NCBI GenBank assembly: GCA_963716115.1
Contig: CAVQSZ010000008.1
Span: forward strand, 171,066-235,065
Direction of reading: 5' to 3'
Source of the DNA: AP-15 sp963716115
GTDB lineage: Bacteria > Pseudomonadota > Alphaproteobacteria > ATCC43930 > CGMCC-115725
DNA length: 64,000 bases
Part shown: positions 52,803 to 62,600 of the stretch, one piece after another
Layout: every line of letters starts with the position of its first letter
How positions within the stretch are numbered: position 1 is the stretch's first letter
Position numbers and translations under genes: made by a program
The notes under the pieces: generated by a model
Databases searched by the model: none
Seen by the model: only the letters and a program-made list of their open reading frames with translations
What the model was told of the DNA's origin: nothing

Positions 52803-53643
52803 GCCGGCGTCGCGACCGCCCCGTCCGACGCGCCGCGGCGACGGCTTCGCGCTGATCATCGTGCTGTGGACGCTGGTGCTGATCGTCTATGTCATCGCCC
52901 ATGTGACGGCGAGCGGGCGCACCGAGATCCGCATCGCCGGCAACCTCGTCGCCAACGCCGCCGCCGAGGCCGCCGCCGATGGCGGGATCGCCCAGGCGGT
53001 CTTCGCCGCGACCGATCCCCGGCCGGGGCAGGGCTGGCCGCTCGACGGGGCCGCGCACGTGCTGACCATCGGCGACAGCCGGGTGCAGGTGCGGCTCGAC
53101 GATGAAGCGGCGCGGATCAACCCGAGCACGGCCTCGCCGGCGCTGCTCGAAGCGCTGCTGCGCACGCTCGGCAACGACCCTGCGAGCGCCCGGCGGCTGG
53201 CTCTGGCGATCGCCGAATGGGTCGGATCGACCACAGCAGCGGCGCGGCCGCCGGAGGCGATGCTGGCGGATTATCGCGCCGCCGGGCTCGATTACGGGCC
53301 GCCGGGCGAGCCGCTCGAAACATTGGACGAGCTCGGCCGCGTCCTCGGCGTAACCCCGGCCGTGCTGGCGGCGATGCGCCCGCATCTGACCCTCTACGGC
53401 CCGCCCGATCCGGACCGATCCGGCGCCGATCCGGTGGTCGCGGCGGCCCTCGCGCAGCTGGCGCAGACCGACGAGGGCGCGCCGGCTGCGGGCTCGGCCC
53501 CATCCGAGGCGCTGCTGGCGCGGATCACCGCGGCGGCGGTCGGGCCCGGCAACGCCCGGCTGACCCGCACCGCGATCGTTCGGACCGACGCGGCGCTGCC
53601 GCTCGGCTACGTCATGCTGGCGCGCTGGAGCGGCGCCGGCTGA
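52768..53643 (+). CDS. gspK: Type II secretion minor pseudopilin GspK
   Basis: 291 residues from a GTG at 52768, preceded by GGAG and overlapping gspD by 35 bp. Prepilin-like 'GDGFALIIVLWTLVLIVYVIAH' near residue 24, then the GspK pattern 'VQVRLDDEAARINPSTASPALLEALL', 'LALAIAEWVG' and 'LETLDELGRVLGVTPAVLAAMRPHLTLYG'. It caps the pseudopilus tip with GspI and GspJ. It is placed last, after gspD, unlike the common I-J-K order. Confidence 0.9.
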   Translation: MRSARPTRTSSRPASRPPRPTRRGDGFALIIVLWTLVLIVYVIAHVTASGRTEIRIAGNLVANAAAEAAADGGIAQAVFAATDPRPGQGWPLDGAAHVLTIGDSRVQVRLDDEAARINPSTASPALLEALLRTLGNDPASARRLALAIAEWVGSTTAAARPPEAMLADYRAAGLDYGPPGEPLETLDELGRVLGVTPAVLAAMRPHLTLYGPPDPDRSGADPVVAAALAQLAQTDEGAPAAGSAPSEALLARITAAAVGPGNARLTRTAIVRTDAALPLGYVMLARWSGAG

Positions 53644-53661
53644 GGCGGCGGCCGGGGGACG

Positions 53662-53699
53662 GGGTCAGTCGTTGAAGATGGGGTCAGTCGTTGAAGATG
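53662..53699. repeat. 19-bp perfect tandem duplication at the gspG 3' end
   Basis: GGGTCAGTCGTTGAAGATG occurs twice without gap (53662-53680 and 53681-53699). The right copy encodes the last residues and stop of gspG (IFND-stop on the minus strand), so a second IFND-stop lies immediately downstream. A slippage duplication with no coding effect. Confidence 0.85.
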
Positions 53700-54124
53700 G
53701 TGGCGGTCTGGCCGGCTCCGCCCGGCTGACCGGTCGGGCCGAGCGAATAAAGGTCGTAATCGTGTCCCGGGCGTTGGCTCGGCAGGCGATAGACATAAGG
53801 CCGGCCCCAAGGATCCTCCGGCGCCTTTTCGCCTTTGAGATAGGGGCCGTTCCACCGGGTCACGCCGGTCGGCTGGATGATCAGCGCCTGAAGGCCCTGC
53901 TCGGTGGTCGGATACGACCCGACATCGAGCTTGTAGATGTCGAGCACCCCGGCCAGGCGCTCGATCGACTGGTGCGCGATCTTCTCCTTGGCGGAGCCGA
54001 GCTGCCGCAGCGCCGCCGGGGCCACCAGGCCGATCAGCAGCCCGAGGATGGCGAGGACGACGAGCAGCTCCAGGAGCGTGAAGCCCTCCTGCCCGCGCGC
54101 TGTCGCGGCCGGGCGGGCTTGCAT
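53684..54124 (-). CDS. gspG: Type II secretion major pseudopilin GspG
   Basis: 146 residues from the ATG at 54124 (MQARPAATARGQEGFTLLEL). Cleavage motif QEG-FTLLELLVVLAILGLL, then 'DIYKLDVGSYPTTEQGLQAL', 'RWNGPYLKGEKAPEDPWGRPYVYRLPSQR' and 'YDLYSLGPTG', all typical of the calcium-stabilised major pseudopilin. It is convergent with gspK and on the opposite strand from the rest of the operon, so it needs its own promoter, which permits separate high-level expression. A longer open frame to 54433 has no GspG similarity. Confidence 0.94.
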   Translation of the reverse strand: MQARPAATARGQEGFTLLELLVVLAILGLLIGLVAPAALRQLGSAKEKIAHQSIERLAGVLDIYKLDVGSYPTTEQGLQALIIQPTGVTRWNGPYLKGEKAPEDPWGRPYVYRLPSQRPGHDYDLYSLGPTGQPGGAGQTATIFND

Positions 54125-54308
54125 GATGTCGGGGGCGCGCACCGGGCCATTATGCCCGATTTCGGCCCCGGCGAGAAGCCGGGCGGGGATGGGGGCGGCA
54201 GACCCCGCCGCCGCCGCGGGCCGCTCGTCGGCAGGTTGCTGTTGACTTGCGCCGGCCGCTGATGCACCGATCCGCTGCGGAGATAGGGTCTTCGCCAGGG
54301 AGGAGCTG

Positions 54309-54845
54309 ATGGCGTCGCCGACCAAGCTGTCGCATATCGTGCTGCAGACCAACCGCCGCGACGAGATGCGCGACTGGTATTGCAAGGTTCTCGGCGCGGA
54401 GATCCTGCACGAGAACGAATTCATCTGCTTCATCAGCTATGACGACGAGCATCACCGGGTCGCCTTCATCGACCCGGGGCCGCTCGCCGAGCGGGTCCCC
54501 GACCAGCGCAGGGCCGGGAACGAGGCCGGCCTGCACCATGTGGCGTTCACCTTCGCCGGGCTCGACGATTTGACCGAAAGCTATCTGAGGCTCGAAAAGC
54601 TCGGCATCCGCCCGCACCGCTGCGTCAATCACGGTGTGACGACCTCGATGTACTATCATGACCCCGACCATAACCAGGTCGAGCTCCTGGTCGACAATTT
54701 CGCGACCGCAGCCGAAGGCCAAGCCTATATGCGGCGGCGCTCGGCCGCCGACAAGAACCCGGTCGGCATCGTCTACGAGCCCGACGAGCTGGTCGCCCGC
54801 GTGCGCGCCGGCCTGCGCGTCGAGGAGCTGGCGCAGATCAACTGA
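54309..54845 (+). CDS. VOC-family protein (extradiol-dioxygenase-like)
   Basis: 178 residues: 'KLSHIVLQTNRRDEMRDWYCKVLGAEI', 'FICFISYDDEHHRVAFIDPG', 'GLHHVAFTFAGLDDLTESYLRLEKLGIRP', 'GVTTSMYYHDPDHNQVELLVDNF'. The His (HIVLQ, LHHVAF) and Glu (QVELL) positions match the metal ligands of the biphenyl-diol dioxygenase-like VOC group. Possibly a ring-cleavage or related enzyme; substrate unknown. Confidence 0.88.
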   Translation: MASPTKLSHIVLQTNRRDEMRDWYCKVLGAEILHENEFICFISYDDEHHRVAFIDPGPLAERVPDQRRAGNEAGLHHVAFTFAGLDDLTESYLRLEKLGIRPHRCVNHGVTTSMYYHDPDHNQVELLVDNFATAAEGQAYMRRRSAADKNPVGIVYEPDELVARVRAGLRVEELAQIN

Positions 54846-54874
54846 CGCAGATCAACTGACGCCGAGGCGCGCCC

Positions 54875-56182
54875 TTACTCGACCTTGTCGGCAAGCGCCT
54901 GATAGGTCAGGTTGCGCATCGCGCGGCGGTATGGCGCGCCGGTCCCGCTCGCCGTCTGGATCATCATGATCCCGATCAGCTTCTCCTTCGGGTCGACCCA
55001 GAACGTCGTGCCCCAGGCGCCGGTCCAGTAGAAGGTCCCGACCGATCCCGGCAGCGGATTGCGCCCGGCCATTGTGCGCACCGCAAAACCGAGCCCGAAC
55101 CCCTGTCCCGCCGCGGGCGTCGGCGCGAGGTCGGCCATTGTCGTCCTGGCCCGATCGGAAAACCCGACCCCGGGCGGCAACGCGTCGGCGGTCATCAGCT
55201 CGACGGTCGCCGGCGCCAGCAGGCGCGTCTCGTCCCACGCGCCCTTGTGCAGCAGCATCTCGCAGAACCGCAGGTAGTCGCCCGCCGTCGACACCATTCC
55301 GCCGCCGCCGGAAAACAGCTGCGGCTTCCTGGTCACGTCGGGCAAGGTCGGCCGCCTGCCTGTCGCCGGATCGTCCTGCGGCTGCGCCAGCCGACCGAGA
55401 TCGGCCTCGCGGACATAGAACCCGGTCGATCCCATGCCGAGCGGCCCGGCGACGCGGTCCTCGACGTAGCGGTCGAGCGTCATCCCGGAGACCACCTCGA
55501 CGATCCGCCCGAGCACATCGACCGCCATGCTGTACTCCCAGACCTCGCCCGGCTGGTGCGCCAACGGCAATTTCGACAGCTTGGTCACCATCTCGGCCAA
55601 GGTCTGGCTGCGGTCGGAGACGTTGGCGGCGCGGTAGGCCTTGTGGACGAGCCCGTCGCCGAACTGGCCGTAGACCAGCCCGGCGGTGTGGCGCAGCAGA
55701 TCCTGCACCGTCATCGGCCGCTTTTGCGGCTCGAGCGCCAGCTCGGTCTGGCCGGTCGCCGGATCCCGCTTCTCGACGCCGACCTGGAGATCCTTGAATT
55801 CCGGCAGGTATTGAGCGACCGGCGCGGCGATGTCGAGCTTGCCTTCCTCGACCAGCTCCATCGCGGCGACGGTGACGATCGGCTTGGTCATCGAGGCGAT
55901 GCGAAAGATCGAGCCGGGCGCCATCGCGAGCTTGTTCTCGCGATCCTGGTAGCCGAAGGCGCGGAAATACGCGACCTTGTCGTTGCGGGCGATCACCACC
56001 ACCGCACCCGGCAGCCGGCCGTCGTCGACATAGCCCTGGAAGGCTTCGGTCAGGCGCTGAAGCCGCTCGGGAGCGAACCCCAGCTCCTCGGGGTCGACCA
56101 CCGGGCGCAGCTCGCCGGCGAGCGCCGGCCCCGCCAGCCATGCTCCGGTCAGCACGACGCAAAGGAACCTGGCGAGCTTCAT
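54875..56182 (-). CDS. Secreted class C beta-lactamase-like serine hydrolase
   Basis: 435 residues with a signal peptide (MKLARFLCVVLTGAWLAGPALA). Nucleophile motif SMTK in 'IFRIASMTKPIVTVAAMELVEEG' (about 93-96), and a second motif Y-S-M ('EVWEYSMAVDVLGRIVE') in place of Y-x-N. The C-terminal 'YWTGAWGTTFWVDPKEKLIGIMM' carries the third-motif region (WGT). The pattern suits EstB-like esterases or D-aminopeptidases rather than true beta-lactamases. Confidence 0.9.
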   Translation of the reverse strand: MKLARFLCVVLTGAWLAGPALAGELRPVVDPEELGFAPERLQRLTEAFQGYVDDGRLPGAVVVIARNDKVAYFRAFGYQDRENKLAMAPGSIFRIASMTKPIVTVAAMELVEEGKLDIAAPVAQYLPEFKDLQVGVEKRDPATGQTELALEPQKRPMTVQDLLRHTAGLVYGQFGDGLVHKAYRAANVSDRSQTLAEMVTKLSKLPLAHQPGEVWEYSMAVDVLGRIVEVVSGMTLDRYVEDRVAGPLGMGSTGFYVREADLGRLAQPQDDPATGRRPTLPDVTRKPQLFSGGGGMVSTAGDYLRFCEMLLHKGAWDETRLLAPATVELMTADALPPGVGFSDRARTTMADLAPTPAAGQGFGLGFAVRTMAGRNPLPGSVGTFYWTGAWGTTFWVDPKEKLIGIMMIQTASGTGAPYRRAMRNLTYQALADKVE

Positions 56183-56219
56183 GGCAGTCCCCCCTCGGCT
56201 GTTGCCCTGCGAGCGGTGT

Positions 56220-58346
56220 TCAACCGATCCGCTCAGGATAGCGTATGCCGCCGCCGGAACCGCTGCAATGCCGCATGGCGCGCTCCCCTTCCGCCGCCCG
56301 AGAAGGGTCGGGGCGACGGTCCCGGCCGCGTTCGGGAAAGGCGCAGAGGGCGGTCGGCTGCCGGCGCGCGCAACCGGGCGCCTTCAGGCGCCGACGATCT
56401 CCTCCCGCCGCAGCGGCGCGCCGGAGCCGCCGATGCCGGGCGCCGATGGCGGCGCCGCAAGCGACGGGCAGGCGGCAGGTGACGCGGGTGCCGCGGCCCG
56501 GCGCCGATTCGAGGGCGACGGTCCCGCCATGCAGCTCGATCAGCGTCCTGACCAGGGAGAGGCCGAGCCCGCTTCTCGAGCCCCGCGCGCCGCGATCGAG
56601 CTTTGCCAGCACCCGCGTCTGGTCGGCGGCCGGGATGCCGACGCCGGTGTCGGCGACGGTCAGCAGCAGCTCGCCGCCCGAGCGCTCGGCCTCGATGCCG
56701 ATCGCCCCGCCCGGCGGGGTGAACTTGATCGCGTTCGAGATCAGGTTGAACAGCGCCTGCTTCAAGCGCCGGCCGTCGGCCTCGATCGCGCCGATGCGCG
56801 GCGGGCAGCGCAGCCGCAAATCGAGGCCGCGGCTGCGGGCGCGCTCGCGGGTCAGCGCGATCACCGCCCGCAGCATGTCGGGGATCTCGACCCGCTCCTT
56901 CTCCAGGGTCAGATAACCCGCCTCGATCGAGGCGAGGTCGATGATGTCGTCGATCAGCGTCAGCAGCTGATGCGAGCTGGCGAGGATGCCGCGGCTGTAA
57001 TCGAGCTGGCGCGCGTTGAGGTCTCCGAAATACCGGTTCGTCAGGATCTCGGCGAACCCGATGGCGGCGTTGAGCGGCGTGCGCAGCTGGTGCGACATGC
57101 TGGCGATGAACTCGCTCTTGAGGCGGCCGGCGGTTTCGAGCGCTTCGTTCTTCTCGCGCAGCGCCCGCTCGACCCGGGCGGTGTCGCTGACGTCGAGATA
57201 GGTCAGCAGCACGTTGCCGTCGGGGAGCGGCGCGGTCGCCGCCTGCAGCATCGAGCCGTCGCGGCGGTAGAGCGGCCCGCTGGTCAGGGTGCGCGCGGTG
57301 ATCCCGGCGACGATGGCGTCCTTGGCCGCTTCCCAGTCGCCGCCGTCGTCGATCAGCGGCCGCGTCCGCTCGACGATGTCGGCAATATGCGGCTCGCCGA
57401 CGACGTCGCGCTCCGACAATCCCCAAAGCGTGCGATAGGCCGGGTTGTGCAGCTTCAGCCGGCCGTCGCCGCCGTAGACGGCGATGCCCTCGGCCAGATG
57501 GTCGAGCGTCGCCCGCTGCACCTGGGTCAGGGTGTTGCACGAGCGTTCGAGGGCGAGGCGGTCGGTCACGTCCTCGGCGGCGAAGGTCAGCCCGCCGAGC
57601 GGATGCGGCGATATCGAGAGCCGCAAGGTGCGGCCGTCCGGCAAATGCATGACCTCCTGCCGGGGCTCGATCAGGGCGGTGAAGAGCTGCGCGCGGGCGC
57701 GCTTGAAGGCGCGGAAATCGGCGAATTCCGGCAGCCGGCGGCGCTCGCGCAGCCGGTCCAGCACCGCCTCGAGCGTCGGCTCGGCGGCGAGCCATTCCTC
57801 CTCCAGCGCCCACAGCGCGGCGAAGGCCGTGTTGAAGAATTTGAGCCGCCGGTCGACGCCGTAGATGGCGACCGCGACGCCGATGCTTTCGAGCACCTCG
57901 GCGTGCGCGTTGATGTGCCGCCACAGCTCGGCCTGGGCGCTCTCGGCGTCGGTGCGGTCGAGGGCGAAGCCGATCGCGCCGCCTGCCTCGCACGGGACGT
58001 CGCCGGCCTCGATGAGCCGGCGGGTCCCGTCGATCACGATATGCCGGCGCAGGCCGCAGCCGGGCGGCATCAGCTCGCGGCCCTCGGCCAGCACCGCCGC
58101 GCGGCTCGCGCCGAGCGCCAACGCGTAGGCCCGGTTGCAGTCGACGAGCGCGCCATCGGCGCCGCGCCGCCACACCGGCAGCGGCACGGCGTCGATCATC
58201 TCGCGCAGCCGCGCGGCTTCCCGGGCATCGCCGCAGACAGCTTGGAGCCTGCGCCTGGCGCGCTGCCACAACGCGGCAACCATTGCCGCAACGACGAGGC
58301 ACGGTATCCAGGCCGCTTCAATCACCCGACATCCCTTCTCTGTCAA
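56220..58346 (-). CDS. PAS-domain sensor histidine kinase
   Basis: 708 residues. N-terminal membrane segment ('WIPCLVVAAMVAALW'), three PAS-like regions (about 45-130, 150-270, 290-390; e.g. 'VLESIGVAVAIYGVDRRLKFFNTAFAALWAL', 'DHLAEGIAVYGGDGRLKLHNPAYRTLWGL'). The H-box is 'FIASMSHQLRTPLNAAIGFAEIL', the N-box 'ALFNLISNAIKFTPPGG', and the G boxes 'DTGVGIP' and 'SGLGLSLVRTLIELHGG'. The last about 100 residues after 'VTCRLPVA' are Arg/Ala-rich without similarity and may be out-of-frame read-through. It lies downstream of ahcY on the same strand, a pairing seen in other alphaproteobacteria. Confidence 0.9.
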   Translation of the reverse strand: MTEKGCRVIEAAWIPCLVVAAMVAALWQRARRRLQAVCGDAREAARLREMIDAVPLPVWRRGADGALVDCNRAYALALGASRAAVLAEGRELMPPGCGLRRHIVIDGTRRLIEAGDVPCEAGGAIGFALDRTDAESAQAELWRHINAHAEVLESIGVAVAIYGVDRRLKFFNTAFAALWALEEEWLAAEPTLEAVLDRLRERRRLPEFADFRAFKRARAQLFTALIEPRQEVMHLPDGRTLRLSISPHPLGGLTFAAEDVTDRLALERSCNTLTQVQRATLDHLAEGIAVYGGDGRLKLHNPAYRTLWGLSERDVVGEPHIADIVERTRPLIDDGGDWEAAKDAIVAGITARTLTSGPLYRRDGSMLQAATAPLPDGNVLLTYLDVSDTARVERALREKNEALETAGRLKSEFIASMSHQLRTPLNAAIGFAEILTNRYFGDLNARQLDYSRGILASSHQLLTLIDDIIDLASIEAGYLTLEKERVEIPDMLRAVIALTRERARSRGLDLRLRCPPRIGAIEADGRRLKQALFNLISNAIKFTPPGGAIGIEAERSGGELLLTVADTGVGIPAADQTRVLAKLDRGARGSRSGLGLSLVRTLIELHGGTVALESAPGRGTRVTCRLPVACGAAIGARHRRLRRAAAAGGDRRRLKAPGCARRQPTALCAFPERGRDRRPDPSRAAEGERAMRHCSGSGGGIRYPERIG

Positions 58347-58459
58347 CAGTAGAGTTGTATGTCGTTAACTCTCGTTCAGGTGATCATCGCGTTTTTTTCG
58401 CAAAAGAAAAGGGCGTTGTCGCCCGATTGCCCGGTCAAGTTGTCGCACCCCCTAGCGGC

Positions 58460-59198
58460 TCAGTAGCGGTAGTGGTCGGGCTTGAACGGGCCGGCGGAGG
58501 CGACGCCGAGATAGCCGGCCTGGGTCGGGCTCAGCTGGGTCAGCTTGACCCCGAGCTTGTCGAGGTGGAGGGCGGCGACCTTCTCGTCGAGGTGCTTGGG
58601 CAACAGGTAGACCTTGTTCTCGTACCGGCCGTCATCGCGCCACAGCTCGATCTGGGCCAGCACCTGGTTGGTGAAGGAGGCGCTCATCACAAAGCTCGGA
58701 TGGCCGGTGGCGCAGCCGAGGTTTACGAGCCGCCCCTTGGCCAGCACGATCAGCCGCTTGCCGTCGGGGAAGACGACCTCGTCGACCTGCGGCTTGACTT
58801 CCTCCCAGGGGTAGTTGCGCAGCGCGTCGATCTGAATTTCGCTGTCGAAATGGCCGATGTTGCAGACGATGGCGCGGTCCTTCATCCGCCGCATGTGGTC
58901 GATGGTGATCACGTCGATGTTGCCGGTGGCGGTGACGAAGATGTCGGCCTGCGCCGGCGGCCTCGTCCATCGTCGTCACCTGATAGCCCTCCATCGCCGC
59001 CTGCAGCGCGCAGATCGGATCGATCTCGGTAACCATGACGCGGGCACCCTGGCTTCGCAGGCTCGCCGCCGAGCCCTTGCCGACATTGCCGAAGCCGCAG
59101 ACCACCGCCTGCTTGCCCGCCAGCATCACGTCGGTCGCCCGCTTGATGCCGTCGACCAGGCTCTCGCGGCAGCCGTAGAGGTTGTCGTTGACGTTGAT
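58460..59198 (-). pseudogene. ahcY: Adenosylhomocysteinase 3' part, truncated and frameshifted (copy 1)
   Basis: Only the C-terminal about 250 residues of SAH hydrolase are present: 'INVND' joined directly to 'NLYGCRESLVDGIKRATDVM', the NAD-binding 'LAGKQAVVCGFGNVGKGSAASL', then 'MITIDHMRRMKDRAIVCNIGHFD', 'VVFPDGKRLIVLAKGRLVNLGCATGHPSFVMS' and terminal 'KPDHYRY'. The normal 'INVNDSVTKSKFDNLYG' segment lacks eight residues. A single extra base near 58955 separates the two frames. Upstream of 59198 the sequence is unrelated. It cannot make a full enzyme. Confidence 0.88.
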
Positions 59199-59418
59199 CT
59201 TTGAGCGCTCCTGTCGCAAAAACTTTCGCCTGATTGTGAAACAGTTCACACACAAGGCCGACGGGAGGGCTTAAACGATCAGCCTGGGCCGCTCTTGATG
59301 AACGTCCTAAGGCCGAGCGTTTCGATATCAGCAACGCCCACGCCGGCCGAACACATCGACCGGTTTAAGTCGGTGGCGCACTTAGGTCGGCGGCACTCAA
59401 ATCGGATGGAAGCCCCTT

Positions 59419-59682
59419 ATGAGCGCCATTTGGACATTCGTTCGAAAACCTAGCAACCAGAGGCTGCTTTCCTGGCTGGGTGGCGGCGGAGCTGTTGCCG
59501 CCGCTGGAATCTGGGCGGTGGTGACCTATCTCTGGCCTGCTCATGAATCCCCCAAGGCGGTCTGCGCACAGCAGGGCAGCATTGCGGCGGGACGCGACGC
59601 CTCCGGCAATAAGGTGACCTACAATGGCGGCTCGCCTGCAGGTGGCGGAGCGGTGACATGCGCCGACACCGCCAGGAAGTAG
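59419..59682 (+). CDS. Small single-span membrane protein upstream of the TPR protein
   Basis: 87 residues: MSAIWTFVRKPSNQRLLSWL, a glycine/alanine-rich membrane segment 'GGGGAVAAAGIWAVVTYLW', then 'CAQQGSIAAGRDASGNKVTYNG'. The SIAAGRDA-x-x-N-x-x-T stretch recurs in the TPR protein that starts inside its 3' end (25-bp overlap), so the two genes are coupled and share a motif. Function unknown. The preceding 59199-59418 holds no gene. Confidence 0.65.
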   Translation: MSAIWTFVRKPSNQRLLSWLGGGGAVAAAGIWAVVTYLWPAHESPKAVCAQQGSIAAGRDASGNKVTYNGGSPAGGGAVTCADTARK

Positions 59683-62600
59683 CAGCGCTTACCGCGGCGG
59701 CGCTGATCGCCGTATTCGCGGCGGGCCGAGCGTTTGCCGATGGCCTGCCCGTCAGTGCGAACGGTTGCAGCATCGCCGCCGGACGTGATGCCACCAACAA
59801 CACGCTGACCTGCAATTATGGCCTAACGCCGGACCAATTGCGGCGTTTGACGAAGGCCGCGGTCGCCGGTGCGACCGAACCGCTGATCGGCAGGATCGAA
59901 GACGTCAGCAAGCGGCTCGGGATAACCGAGAATGCAGCCAAGACGCTGCTGCGCATCGTCGGGGAACAGCCGGATGTGGCGGATGAGCGTCTGGCCGCGG
60001 TGCTGACCACGGTCGCCAATGAATACAAGCGGCTGCAGGCGCAAGTTGCAGCCCTAAACCTGGGAAACCCCGCAGCGCGTCACTTGGTGAAACGCGCAAA
60101 ATCGGAGATCGCTGCCGGCCGATTCGATACCGCCCATCAGCTTCTCGCGCAGGCACGGCAGGCGCAGGTCGCGGCGGCGCAACAGGCCAGCAAACTGGCC
60201 GAGCAGGCACGAGCGGCGAGGGACGCGCAATTGATGGGCGCGGCGGCGGCGGCTGCGACCGAGGGTGACTTGGCAATGACGGAGCTGCATTACGCCGAAG
60301 CAGCCGAATTGTTCAGGCAAGCGGCAGATCTGGCGCCGGCCGGGCACCCGGACGAGACGGCAGCTTATCTCGGTCGGCAAGCAGATGCGCTCTATCACCA
60401 GGGGGAGGAGCGCGGCGACAATCAGGCGTTGGCCGACTCTATCGAGCGATATCGCGGTTTGTCGAAGCTCCAGTCCCGTGATCGCGTGCCGCTGGATTGG
60501 GCATCGGTCCAAAATTCTCTCGGCAACGCGCTCTTGGTGCTGGGAGAGCGGGAGAGCGGGACGGCGCGGCTGGAGCAGGCCGTCGCAGCCTATCATGCGG
60601 CCTTGCAGGTATTTACGCGCGAACGCGATCCGCTCGACTGGGCGACAGTTCAAAACGGGCTTGGCAACGCGCTCCAAGCGCTCGGAAGTCGGGAAGGTGG
60701 GACGGCTCACCTGGAGGAGGCCGTCGCCGCCTATCGCGCGGCCTTGGAGGAAGGCACTCGCGAGCGCGTTCCGCTCGGGTGGGCGATGACCCAGAACAAT
60801 CTCGGCAACGCGCTGGAGACGCTCGGAAGTCGGGAAGGTGGGACAGCGCATCTGGAGGAGGCGGTCGCTGCGTATCGCGCAGCGCTGGAGGAGTCCACGC
60901 GTGAGCGGGTTCCGCTTCAGTGGGCTGGCGCCCAGAGCGATCTCGGCAACGCGCTGGAGGAGCTCGGAAGACGAGAAAGCGGGACGGCGCATCTGGAGGA
61001 GGCGGCCGCCGCGCACCGTGCAGCCCTGGAGGAACATACGCGAGATCATGCTCCACTCGAGTGGGCGGCCGACCAGAACAATTTAGGCACGACGCTCTGG
61101 ATCCTCGGGCAGCGGGAAAGCGGGACCGCGCGGTTGGAGCAGGCGGTTGCTGCATTTCACGAGTCCCTCAAGGAATGGACGCGCGAGCGGGTGCCGCTCG
61201 ACTGGGCGATGACCCAGCTGAACCTCGGCGGGGTGCTACTTACCCTTGGCGAGCGGGAGAGCGGGACGGCGCATCTCGAGGAGGCGGTCGGGGCCCTCCG
61301 GGCGTCATTGCAGGAATACACCCGCGAACGCGTTCCGCTGCGATGGGGGAAGACCCAGTTGAACCTTGGCTTCGCACTCGTCAGGCTCGGCGAGCGAGAA
61401 AGCGGGACGGTGAGCTTGGAGGGGGCGATCGCGGCCTTTCGGGCAGCGTTGGAGGAAAGCACGCGTGAGCGCGTCCCTCTCGATTGGGCGGACATCCAGC
61501 TGAACCTCGGCGCTGCGCTGATGACGCTCGGGCAACGGGAAAGCGGGACGGCGCATCTCGAGGAGGCGGTCGCGGCCTTTCGGGCGGCGTTGCAAGAACG
61601 GACTCGCGAGCGGGTGCCGCTCGACTGGGGGATAGCCCAGTTGGACCTCGGCGCCGCATTAGGGAGGCTCGGCGAGCGGGAGAGCGGGACGACGCATCTG
61701 GAGGAGGCGCTCACCGCCTATCGCGCGGCGCTGACGGAACTGACGAGGGACCGGATGCCACTCCGCTGGGCCGCGGCGCAGAACAATCTCGGCAGCGTGC
61801 TGTTGACCCTTGGAGAACGGGAGCCCGGGACGACACATTTGAAGGAGGCGGCTGCCGGGTTCCGCGAGGCGCTCGCAGAATGGACCCGTGAGCGCGTGCC
61901 GCTCGATTGGGCCATGGGCCAGATGAACCTCGGAAACACATTGCTGCGCCTCGGGGAGCGGGAGAGCGGAGCGTCCGGGCTGGAAGAAGCGGTCGCCGCC
62001 TATCGTGAGGCGCTCAAGGAACGGACGCGGGAGCGGGTGCCACTCGACTGGGCGACGATCCAAATGAACCTCGGCGTTGCGCTCCAGAGGCTCGGCGAAC
62101 GAGAGACGGGGTCGGCGCGGCTGGAGGAGGCGATCGCCGCGTACCGAGCGGCGCAGCAGGAATTGACCCGAGAGCGCGTGCCGCTGGTTTGGGCGATGAC
62201 CCAGATGAACCTCGGAAACGCATTCCTGATGCTTGGCGAGCGGGAGAGCGGGACGGCGCATCTGGCGGACGCGGTCGCTGCCGAGCGCTCGGCTTTGGAG
62301 GTATACGCCCGCGAGGCTATGCCGCTGGATTGGGCCGCGGCCCAAAACAATCTCGGTCTTGCCCTGGTGGCGCTCGGCGAGCGCGAAAGCGGCACGGCCC
62401 GACTGCAACAGGCGGTCGCCGCCTACCGCGCGGCTTTAGAAGAACGTACCCGCGAGCGCGTGCCGCTCGGGTGGGCCGGCACACAGAGCGCTCTCGGCAG
62501 CGCGCTTCGAGCCCTCGGCGAGCGCGAGAGCGGGACGGCGCGGCTGGAGGAGGCCGTCCTCGCGTTTCGCGCGGCGTTGGAGGAGGTCACCCGCGAGCGC

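Noticed and set aside
54125..54433. N-terminal extension of GspG to 54433
   Set aside because: Pseudopilins have short leaders; the extension is low-complexity and overlaps the divergent VOC gene.
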